DNA of 64,000 bases, from the NCBI GenBank assembly GCA_020638295.1, contig JACKIU010000001.1:900471-964470 (forward strand), read 5' to 3'. This DNA is from Rhodospirillales bacterium (GTDB taxonomy: Bacteria; Pseudomonadota; Alphaproteobacteria; Micavibrionales; Micavibrionaceae). Made by a program: the position numbers and the translations under genes. Numbering within the stretch: the stretch's first letter is position 1; every line of letters begins with the position of its first letter. Shown here in pieces: positions 51,607 to 58,729 of this stretch. The notes under the pieces were generated by a model that searched no databases, was not told where the DNA came from, and was given only the letters and a program-made list of their open reading frames with translations.

Positions 51607-52509
51607 TTATGTTAATTGGAAGTCGCTTGCGGCAAATCCCTGGGCATAGAGCGCCGCGTCAAGGTCACCGTGAATGATGAGATTGTCGATTTCATCGGCG
51701 ACTGCGGGTTTTGGTTTATATCCCACGCCCAATCCGGCCATTTTCAGCATCGGAATATCATTGGCACCATCGCCGATGGTCAGGCAATCCTCGGGCTTGA
51801 GGTTGAAACGATCCATATAGGTGCGCAGGCATTCGACCTTGGCGTGTTTATCTAAAATAGGCGGTTTGACTCTGCCGGTCAGGGCACCGTCCTTGATTTC
51901 CAATACATTTCCATGATGGCCTTGAAAGCCGACTTGTTTGGCGACTGCATCGGTGAAAAAGGTAAATCCCCCGGAGACGAGAACGCAATGCGCACCGTTT
52001 TTTCTCATAGTCTGGATGAGGGTTTGTGCGCCGGGATTTATGGTCATGGCGGCGAGGGTTTTATCAAGCGCTTCGGTGCTGAGGCCTTTTAGCAGACCGA
52101 CGCGTTCATTCAGCGCGGCATGGAAGTCCAGTTCGCCATTCATGGCGCGAGCGGTGATGTCGGCGATCTGCTCCTTGATCCCGGCATGCTCGGCAAGATC
52201 GTCCAAAGTTTCGCCGCTGACGATGGTGGAATCCATATCGGCGAGCAACAGCTTTTTACGGCGCTTTTCAATCGGGGTGATGAAGACATCAATGGCGTCT
52301 TTTTCCAAAAAATCGCGTAAATGCATGAGCAGGGGTTTGGACGCGTTATCGGTGATACCGATTTCGGCGGCCTTGCCGGGTTTGATCCAGACCGGCTGGC
52401 AGGTCGGCTTTACGTTATAAGCCCCAAGAATCTTGATGATTTCACGCGTGTGTTCGTCACGCAAGGGGCGCCGGACGTTGGAGGCAACGAGGGTGAGAAC
52501 TGTGCTCAT
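51607..52509 (-). CDS. serB: SerB, phosphoserine phosphatase
   Basis: Last step of serine synthesis. HAD-family enzyme of 300 residues. Catalytic motif LLADMDSTIVSGETLDDLAEHAG, with ETLD; motif II LVSGGFTFF; LTIGDGANDIPMLKMAGLGVGY binds Mg2+. An ACT-like N-terminal region of about 80 residues precedes it, as in many bacterial SerB. Divergent from serC, with a palindromic repeat between them. Confidence 0.96.
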   Translation of the reverse strand: MSTVLTLVASNVRRPLRDEHTREIIKILGAYNVKPTCQPVWIKPGKAAEIGITDNASKPLLMHLRDFLEKDAIDVFITPIEKRRKKLLLADMDSTIVSGETLDDLAEHAGIKEQIADITARAMNGELDFHAALNERVGLLKGLSTEALDKTLAAMTINPGAQTLIQTMRKNGAHCVLVSGGFTFFTDAVAKQVGFQGHHGNVLEIKDGALTGRVKPPILDKHAKVECLRTYMDRFNLKPEDCLTIGDGANDIPMLKMAGLGVGYKPKPAVADEIDNLIIHGDLDAALYAQGFAASDFQLT

Positions 52510-52525
52510 ATGTTATTTCCTGCTT

Positions 52526-52615
52526 GTCATCCCGAGCGAAGTGCGTTAGCACGAAGTCGAAGGATTTTTGCGCGTTGTTAATGCCCTAAGATTCCTCGAC
52601 TTCGCTCGGAATGAC
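52526..52615. repeat. Palindromic repeat, GTCATCCCGA type, between serB and serC
   Basis: Arms GTCATCCCGAGCGAAGT and ACTTCGCTCGGAATGAC-like sequence pair, with an inner hairpin GTCGAAGGATTTTT opposite AAGATTCCTCGAC-like. It occupies most of the 137-base divergent gap. Confidence 0.85.
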
Positions 52616-52646
52616 AAGTTAAAAATGCCGTTAAATTGGAGACATC

Positions 52647-53822
52647 ATGGAAAAGCCAGCCCTTAAACCCAAAAACCCCTGTTTTTCTTCCGGCCCATGC
52701 GCCAAGCGTCCGGGGTGGAGCTTTGACAATCTCGGTCATGCCATGCTGGGGCGTTCGCACCGGGCGGGTCCGTTGAAAAAGCAGATCAAGGATGTGATCG
52801 ACAAGCAAAAAGAACTGCTCGGCATTCCTGACGATTACGTGATCGGCATTGTGCCGGGTTCAGATACGGGCGCATTCGAAATGGCGCTGTGGTCTATGTT
52901 AGGGCAGCGCGGCGTGGATGTGTTTGCGTGGGAGAGTTTTTCATCCGGGTGGCTGAGCGATATTACCAAGCAGCTCAAGCTTGAGAATGTGAACGCCTAT
53001 GAAGCGCCTTACGGCGAACTTCCCGATTTGTCGCAGGCCGATCCGGCCAACGACACGGTATTTGTGTGGAACGGGACGACTTCGGGTGTACGGGTGCCGG
53101 ATGGTGAGTGGATTAGCGCCGAGCGCGAGGGGTTGACCTTGTGCGATGCAACCTCGGCGGTATTTGCCTATGATTTGCCGTGGGACAAGCTCGACGTGGT
53201 GACGTGGAGCTGGCAAAAGGTGCTGGGCGGTGAAGCGGCGCATGGGATGCTGGTGCTGTCTCCGCGCGCGGTCGAGCGTCTGGAAAGCTATACACCGGCA
53301 TGGCCGATGCCGAAAGTGTTCCGTCTGACCAAGAAAGGCGCGCTGATCGGCGGGATTTTCCAAGGCGAAACGATTAATACGCCTTCGATGCTGGCGGTGG
53401 CCGATGCTCTGGACGCGCTGCGCTGGGTGGAAAATATCGGCGGGCTTCGCACGACGATTGCGCGCGCGCAGGAAAATCTCAAGGCAATTGAGAACTGGGT
53501 TGCTAAAACCGCCGGGTTTGAATTTTTGGCTGAGGATCCGGCGAGCCGTTCAACGACTTCGGTGTGTTTGAAAATCACCGATGCGTGGTTTGCGGGCTTG
53601 CCTGAGGATGAGAAAACGCCGTTTATCAAGGCGATGTGCAAATTGCTGGATGATGAAGGCGTGGCTTATGATATTGCCGGATACCGCGATGCTCCGGCGG
53701 GCCTGCGCATTTGGTGCGGGGCGACCGTATCGGGCGATGATGTTGAGGCGCTGATGCCTTGGGTGAGCTGGGCGTTTGCAGCAGCGAAGATGGAGAAGCA
53801 GCGCCAGAGTGAGGCTGCTTAG
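52647..53822 (+). CDS. serC: SerC, phosphoserine aminotransferase
   Basis: PLP enzyme that converts 3-phosphohydroxypyruvate to phosphoserine. The 391-residue product begins KPKNPCFSSGPCAKRPGWS, and the PLP lysine is in TWSWQKVLGGEAAHG. It resembles the alphaproteobacterial SerC branch. ATG 52647 has GGAG about 8 bases upstream. Faces serB across a palindromic repeat. Confidence 0.96.
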   Translation: MEKPALKPKNPCFSSGPCAKRPGWSFDNLGHAMLGRSHRAGPLKKQIKDVIDKQKELLGIPDDYVIGIVPGSDTGAFEMALWSMLGQRGVDVFAWESFSSGWLSDITKQLKLENVNAYEAPYGELPDLSQADPANDTVFVWNGTTSGVRVPDGEWISAEREGLTLCDATSAVFAYDLPWDKLDVVTWSWQKVLGGEAAHGMLVLSPRAVERLESYTPAWPMPKVFRLTKKGALIGGIFQGETINTPSMLAVADALDALRWVENIGGLRTTIARAQENLKAIENWVAKTAGFEFLAEDPASRSTTSVCLKITDAWFAGLPEDEKTPFIKAMCKLLDDEGVAYDIAGYRDAPAGLRIWCGATVSGDDVEALMPWVSWAFAAAKMEKQRQSEAA

Positions 53823-54120
53823 AATAGTATTTTAGACTGAGCAATCTGCTGAGATACCCTCAAGATTTTGTTGTCGGTGTTCCTCGAAAAGATGGTGCAA
53901 TTTGCGTTGATCTAGAATAGGGAGTATGCAGGTAGCTTCAGCGATGGCTTTTACTATGGGTCAGTGTTGCAAAAGTATGGCGCAGAACATGCGGTGGTGA
54001 CGTTTTTCGGCCTGATTGTTGCGGCCTATTATCACCTTATCGAGTCGTTAGGGATTGAAAAGATCATCAATGGCCATTAAATTATTGACATAACTTACGT
54101 ATTTTGACATAACGCTTTTC
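53823..54120. other. Gap with a probable gene remnant
   Basis: From about 53917 to the TAA at 54078-54080 an open frame without a start reads EYAGSFSDGFYYGSVLQKYG, then a hydrophobic stretch (VVTFFGLIVAAYYHLI) and ends IEKIINGH. It has a coding look but no start and a stop just before it. It could be the tail of a lost membrane or prophage-like protein. The rest of the gap shows nothing. Confidence 0.4.
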
Positions 54121-55068
54121 ATGCGTTACGAACATGATAGATTTCAAATTCTTTCGGGTAAGTTGGGCGATGCGATAACGAATTATTTTGCCGGTGCCCA
54201 CCCTGCGACTGTGCTTGATCTAGCGCATAGTTGCAGCGCGATTATTAGAGATTTAGCACACCATTTGCACAAAGAAGGGCATATTCACAAATTAGAATTG
54301 TGGAGTGATATGGTTGAAAGGCTCTCGGGGCAATCTTTATTTCATTATAAACGCATTAACGGGAATCAGGGGTTATATGTTCGAATAGCAAATCAGTTGA
54401 AGCATGCGGATCGTGATACTGAAGCTTTTGTAGGCGTGTCAGATCATTTTGCTTTTGAATATTTGTATGCGACGGTTAAAGACTTCCAAGTGCTTAAAGA
54501 AAGCTTAGAACCCTGCGATATTTTTGGCAGCTATGAATCTGATCGTTATGGTCCTCATTTTATGAAGGCTGCTTTTCACCCTCTTCAAAGACTTAAATCT
54601 TTTGCTTTAATGTGTGACGAAGCCAAGGTTGATCTTTTGTCGAATGCATTTTTGCAATGGCATGGTTACCTTGAGAAAAGAATTTCAGAACAGTTTCCAA
54701 GGCTGAAGAGTGATTTTTATGATGTTTCAGGTATGCCTGAAATTGGTGTGTTGAATAAGCTTGGGCTTTATAGAGAGTGCAATGATGTTTTGCACACATA
54801 TTGTGTGCGTGCTGGTTCTTCGCTTTTGAAAAGGGGATGGAATTCTGAGGATGTAACCCCAGAGCAAATCCCTGACCTTCGTCATTCTATGCGACATGAT
54901 ACTCGTGGTTATTTATTTCCTTTTTCTGTTAAACCCCGTGGTTATAGGAAGAATTATTACTTGAAATTTGATGATAGTGTTCCGGATCAAGATGTGTTTA
55001 CTACTACGGTTATACGTAGTAGTGGTCTTGATGCGGCTAAAAAAATAAATCCTGAGCCACTCCATTAA
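54121..55068 (+). CDS. Orphan soluble protein (315 aa)
   Basis: I do not recognise this protein. It has no signal peptide or membrane segment. It has many His and Cys residues, with AHSCSAIIRDLAHHLHKEGH near residues 50-70 and LKHADRDTE further on, a pattern that recalls HEPN-type helical proteins without a clear RxxxxH motif. The base composition is more AT-rich than that of serC and argS, which points to recent acquisition. Start ATG 54121; the upstream region has no strong ribosome-binding site. It is a candidate cargo gene of the insert between serC and argS. Confidence 0.65.
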   Translation: MRYEHDRFQILSGKLGDAITNYFAGAHPATVLDLAHSCSAIIRDLAHHLHKEGHIHKLELWSDMVERLSGQSLFHYKRINGNQGLYVRIANQLKHADRDTEAFVGVSDHFAFEYLYATVKDFQVLKESLEPCDIFGSYESDRYGPHFMKAAFHPLQRLKSFALMCDEAKVDLLSNAFLQWHGYLEKRISEQFPRLKSDFYDVSGMPEIGVLNKLGLYRECNDVLHTYCVRAGSSLLKRGWNSEDVTPEQIPDLRHSMRHDTRGYLFPFSVKPRGYRKNYYLKFDDSVPDQDVFTTTVIRSSGLDAAKKINPEPLH

Positions 55069-55114
55069 TCTTTGAGCATTGCAATGATTATCAATGGCGG
55101 GTAAAACCGCTCTC

Positions 55115-56929
55115 ATGACTTCGTTAGCGGAAAAATTATCGGAAATTGTTGGGGCGGCGTTTGCCGCGCAGGGTTTGCCTGTGGAATTGGGCGCGGTGCG
55201 GGTGAGTGATCGGCCGGATTTGTGCCAGTTCCAGTGTAACGGGGCGATGGCGGCGGCAAAGCTTGCACGGAAAAATCCGCGGGAAGTTGCGCAAGGCGTG
55301 GTTGATGTTCTTCAAAAATGTCATTCCGACCGACCGGAGGGGGCGGAGGAATCTTTGGTTTCTCGTGAGAACAAAGATCCCTCGACTGACGCTCGGGATG
55401 ACAATGAAAAGGTTTTTCAAAATATTGAAATTGCCGGGCCTGGATTTATAAATATTGATGTAACCGACGCGTTTATCGCCGGGCAGTTGGCCGCTATGCA
55501 AGCGGACGCGCATGCGGGGCTGGCCCAAAGCGGGGCCGGGCAGACGGTGGTGCTGGATTATGGCGGGCCGAATATTGCCAAGCCGATGCATGTCGGGCAT
55601 TTGCGCAGCTCGATTATCGGGGATTCCTTGCGCCGGACGATGAAGGTGGCGGGCTATAACACAATCGGCGATGTGCATATGGGCGATTGGGGCACGCCGA
55701 TGGGCATGATTTTGTCCGAGCTGGAGATCATGGGCCATGATGGGCCGGTGAGTATGGAGCAGTTGGCCGAGATTTATCCGAAGGCCTCTAGCGATTGTAA
55801 GGCCGACGAGGCGCGGATGGAGTTGGCGCGGGCGGCGACGAAAAGGCTGCAGGACGGTGATGAGACGTACACCCGCAAATGGCGGCAATTTATCGATATT
55901 TCGATTGAGGGGATGCGTGGTAATTTTGACGCGCTGGGCGTGTATTTCGATGAATGGAAGGGTGAGAGCGATGCGCACCCGTTCATTGCAGCTATGATTG
56001 ACGATTTGAAGGCCAAGGGCTGGGCGGTTGAGAGCGATGGGGCGTGGGTTGTGCCGGTTGAGCGTAATGATGACAAGAAAGAGGTCCCGCCGCTGATTTT
56101 GCTTAAAAAGGATGGGGCGGTGCTGTATGGGACGACCGATCTGGCGACGATACTCGACCGGGTGAAAACGCATAATCCAGACAAGATTGTTTATGTGGTG
56201 GATCAGCGTCAGTCTTTGCATTTTGATCAGGTGTTCCGGGCGGCGGAAAAAGGCGGTTTGGTTGTTGATGGCCGGCCTGAGCTCAGTTTTGCCGGGTTTG
56301 GGACGATGAACGGGGCCGATGGTAAGCCGTTTAAGACACGGGCCGGTGGGGTGATGCGGCTGGAGGATTTGATTGCGATGGGCGTTGAAAAGGCGCGTGC
56401 GCGGTTGGAAGAGGCCAATCTGGCGGCCGATATGGATGAGGCCGAACGTGGGACAATCGCGCATAAGGTGGCCTTGGCGGCGATTAAATTTGCCGATTTG
56501 CAGAACCAGCGTCAGTCGGATTATGTGTTTGATTTGGACCGGATGACGTCGTTTGAAGGGAAAACCGGGCCGTATTTGCTGTACCAAGCCGTGCGGATTC
56601 AGTCTTTGCTGCGCAAAGCGGGTGACGGTGGACGGTGGACGGTGGACGGTAGTTTTAAGATACAAAATGAGGATCGGGCACTGGCCTTGTTGCTGGGTGA
56701 AATGGCTGACCATTTTGAGTTGGCCTTGAAGAATTACACGCCGCATGTGTTGTGCGATTATGCGTACAGACTGGCGCAGGAATTCAGTTCTTTCTACGGA
56801 AACTGTCATATTCTTTCCGAAGAGGATGTGGCGGTGCGGGCCAGCCGGTTGGCGTTGTGCGCCCTGACCCACCGTCAGCTTTGTTTGGTGTTGAGTGTGT
56901 TGGGCATTGAAGTTCCTGAGCGTATGTAA
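55115..56929 (+). CDS. argS: ArgS, arginyl-tRNA synthetase, with in-frame palindromic insertion
   Basis: Charges tRNA-Arg. About 604 residues from ATG 55115; ATG 55094 is also in frame. The HIGH-type motif is PNIAKPMHVGHLRSSIIGDSL, and FKTRAGGVMRLEDL marks the KMSKS-like region. Between the N-terminal tRNA-binding domain (KNPREVAQGVVDVLQK) and FQNIEIAGPGFINI a palindromic element (55320-55402) adds about 30 residues (CHSDRPEGAEESLVS to DARDDNE). A second insert of short GGACGGT repeats at 56622-56653 adds GDGGRWTVDG. Both keep the frame. Confidence 0.95.
   Translation: MTSLAEKLSEIVGAAFAAQGLPVELGAVRVSDRPDLCQFQCNGAMAAAKLARKNPREVAQGVVDVLQKCHSDRPEGAEESLVSRENKDPSTDARDDNEKVFQNIEIAGPGFINIDVTDAFIAGQLAAMQADAHAGLAQSGAGQTVVLDYGGPNIAKPMHVGHLRSSIIGDSLRRTMKVAGYNTIGDVHMGDWGTPMGMILSELEIMGHDGPVSMEQLAEIYPKASSDCKADEARMELARAATKRLQDGDETYTRKWRQFIDISIEGMRGNFDALGVYFDEWKGESDAHPFIAAMIDDLKAKGWAVESDGAWVVPVERNDDKKEVPPLILLKKDGAVLYGTTDLATILDRVKTHNPDKIVYVVDQRQSLHFDQVFRAAEKGGLVVDGRPELSFAGFGTMNGADGKPFKTRAGGVMRLEDLIAMGVEKARARLEEANLAADMDEAERGTIAHKVALAAIKFADLQNQRQSDYVFDLDRMTSFEGKTGPYLLYQAVRIQSLLRKAGDGGRWTVDGSFKIQNEDRALALLLGEMADHFELALKNYTPHVLCDYAYRLAQEFSSFYGNCHILSEEDVAVRASRLALCALTHRQLCLVLSVLGIEVPERM
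55320..55402. repeat. Palindromic element inside argS
   Basis: Arms GTCATTCCGACCG and the end CGCTCGGGATGAC pair roughly; the right half contains AAAGATCCCTCGACT as in the other copies. It is translated in frame. Confidence 0.8.
56622..56653 (+). repeat. Short tandem repeat (GGTGGACGGT) inside argS
   Basis: Three to four copies of the unit GACGGTG, encoding GGRWTVDG. The same unit occurs at 58688-58705 near the pilin-like gene start and once near 59098 in dotL. Confidence 0.7.
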
Positions 56930-56973
56930 ATTATCGTCTTGACGGCGGATGTCTATTGGCTAATACTGGCTAA

Positions 56974-57873
56974 ATGCTTGGGATTAATAAAATAAAAATC
57001 AGCCCCGCTCTGCTTCTTCAAGTCACGGATATTGACGAGTTTAAAGGGCTGTGGCGCGGGTTGGACCGGCACACAACGGGGCTGCAACTGCTCGGCGATG
57101 TGGCGGATTACGGCGCGAATTTCAAGCAGGTCTTGGGGCCGTTGGAAGAGCATCCGATCACGATTGACATGATCCGGGTGGTCAATGCCAGTCAGCTCGG
57201 GCAAAAGGGCGTGAGTGATTTAAAAACCGCGCCGAACCAGTTGCCGATCTCACATGGCGATAAAGTGTTCGGGACGCTGGATACGGCGGAGCCGGAACAG
57301 GTCGAGCCGATTTTGAACAAATTGTGTGAGTGGATCAATGAATCGCTGGGGCGGGACGATCTTCATCCGCTTTTGGTAGCGGCGGTGTTTGCGGCGGTGT
57401 TTTTGCAGCTTGCCCCGTTTGATACGGGCAATTTGCGTACCGTGCGGTTTATGATTTTACTCATTATGCTGAAATCCGGCTATACGTATGCGCCGTATGC
57501 GTCGCTGACCCCGATTATGGAGGGGCGGGCCGAGGAGTTGTGTGTGGCGCTCAAGAATAATCAGGAAAGCCTTGAAGCAGGCACGCCGGATTGGGATGCG
57601 TGGCTGGCGTATTTTTTTGGGATGTTGCAGGACCAGAAAGAGACCTTGCATGAGCGGCTCTATGCCAAGGAGGTTGAGTTGTGCGGGCTTTCTGACTTGT
57701 CGGTCAAGATTATGGCGTTGTTCAAAGAGCATAAGCGCCTGCAGATGAAAGAGATTATCAAATTGACCAATGGGCGGCGCGCGACGATTAAGCTGCGCTT
57801 GCAGGAATTGGCCGACGGGCGGTATTTGGTGCGGCATGGGGCCGGGCGCGGCACGTGGTACGCTTTGACTTAG
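56974..57873 (+). CDS. Fic-family protein with degenerate active site and winged-helix tail
   Basis: 299 residues. The Fic core is recognisable (HPLLVAAVFAAVFLQLAPFD and TGNLRTVRFMILLIML, then DWDAWLAYFFGMLQDQ), but the catalytic motif HPFx(D/E)GNGR reads APFDTGNLR, so the catalytic His is Ala, and the acidic residue is Thr. AMP transfer by the usual route is unlikely. The C-terminal part (MKEIIKLTNGRRATIKLRLQ) is a helix-turn-helix, so a DNA-binding regulator or scaffold is possible. Starts ATG 56974, 44 bases after argS. Confidence 0.82.
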   Translation: MLGINKIKISPALLLQVTDIDEFKGLWRGLDRHTTGLQLLGDVADYGANFKQVLGPLEEHPITIDMIRVVNASQLGQKGVSDLKTAPNQLPISHGDKVFGTLDTAEPEQVEPILNKLCEWINESLGRDDLHPLLVAAVFAAVFLQLAPFDTGNLRTVRFMILLIMLKSGYTYAPYASLTPIMEGRAEELCVALKNNQESLEAGTPDWDAWLAYFFGMLQDQKETLHERLYAKEVELCGLSDLSVKIMALFKEHKRLQMKEIIKLTNGRRATIKLRLQELADGRYLVRHGAGRGTWYALT

Positions 57874-57976
57874 ACTTTTGGCCAGCAAATATTCATTTTT
57901 TGTGCTTCCGGTGCTCACGTACCTTAAGTACGCTACGCTCCGGTTCTCAAAAATAAATATTTTCGGCTCAAAAGTC
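57873..57976. repeat. Long imperfect palindrome between the Fic-like gene and the pilin-like gene
   Basis: The left arm GACTTTTGGCC pairs with the right arm ending GGCTCAAAAGTC; the centre TACCTTAAGTA is palindromic, and CTCCGG pairs with CCGG on the other side. It starts at the last base of the Fic-like gene and could end both convergent transcripts. It belongs to a different family from the GTCATCCCGA type. Confidence 0.7.
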
Positions 57977-58018
57977 GTTGTTAAAGCAAGTTACACAATA
58001 GCAATGAGATATTCTTTT

Positions 58019-58729
58019 TTACCGGGCGATGAGGACGGAATAGAAATGGTTGTTGGTTCCATCGGAGAAGCACGCGGTATTGAACGGACCGCCTGGCAGG
58101 ATGATTTCGGTGCCGTCGGCGAAGCTGCCCTGATATTTGGTTGACGAAGCGCCGCCGCCCGTATCGACCGGAGTGCCGCTGATATTCAGGCGTTTATTGA
58201 TTTCCTCACAGACGATATCGACGATGTTGGGCAGAACAATGATGAGTTCTTCGTTGGCGATGCTGTCGGTATCGCATCCGGTCGCGCCCGTACCGATATC
58301 GGCGAGGCACGTTGCGCCGGTATATTCCCATTCACTGCCGTCATTGCTGCCTTCCGGCGGGGCTTGCCAGCTGATCGATCCGCCGTCCGGGTGAAAGATT
58401 TTGTTGGTGTCGGCGACGACCGGGGTGTGATTATATCCGGCGACGAGGATCTGGTTAAAGCTGATGTCATTTTCTGACACTCCGTCCCGGCGCAGGCGAT
58501 TGACGGCGCGTTCAACCTTTTGCGCATAGGACAGGATATCAGCCGCGGCAAGAGCGGCCTCCTGTTTGCTGAGGTTGGATGTTGTGTCGGAGCGCATGCC
58601 GCGCGATATTGACAGCGACAGGGCGACAAATAAGACGATGCCCAGTAGAATCAAGACGAAAACATTTCCGGATTCAGTAGACGGCGGGCGGTGGACGGTG
58701 GACGGCCTTATTTTTTTACTCCGTTGCAT
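58019..58729 (-). CDS. Pilin-like protein with N-terminal hydrophobic helix, dotL operon
   Basis: From ATG 58729 (overlapping the dotL 3' end by 14 bases) the product has 236 residues. The start is basic (MQRSKKIRPSTVHRPPSTES), then a single membrane helix GNVFVLILLGIVLFVALSLS, then a long extracytoplasmic part with cysteines (TCLADIGTGATGCDTDS; VDIVCEEINKRLN). The layout resembles pilin-like proteins near secretion genes, but the usual prepilin cut with Glu at +5 is not seen. The N-terminus includes the short TVHRPPST repeat. Overlap with dotL suggests it belongs to the secretion operon; its role is unknown. Confidence 0.72.
   Translation of the reverse strand: MQRSKKIRPSTVHRPPSTESGNVFVLILLGIVLFVALSLSISRGMRSDTTSNLSKQEAALAAADILSYAQKVERAVNRLRRDGVSENDISFNQILVAGYNHTPVVADTNKIFHPDGGSISWQAPPEGSNDGSEWEYTGATCLADIGTGATGCDTDSIANEELIIVLPNIVDIVCEEINKRLNISGTPVDTGGGASSTKYQGSFADGTEIILPGGPFNTACFSDGTNNHFYSVLIAR

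Noticed and set aside
54061..55110. Direct repeat ATCAATGGC flanking the orphan gene at 54121 (near 54066 and 55090)
   Set aside because: Only nine bases match, within unremarkable sequence. It is too short to support a cassette boundary.
7544..55402. CRISPR array
   Set aside because: The repeats are dispersed palindromes with no regular spacing or spacers, and no cas gene is present.
55136..56872. Long minus-strand open frame (578 aa) opposite argS
   Set aside because: The product is rich in His, Arg, Pro and Gln with no motif, while the plus strand encodes a clear synthetase. It is a shadow frame.
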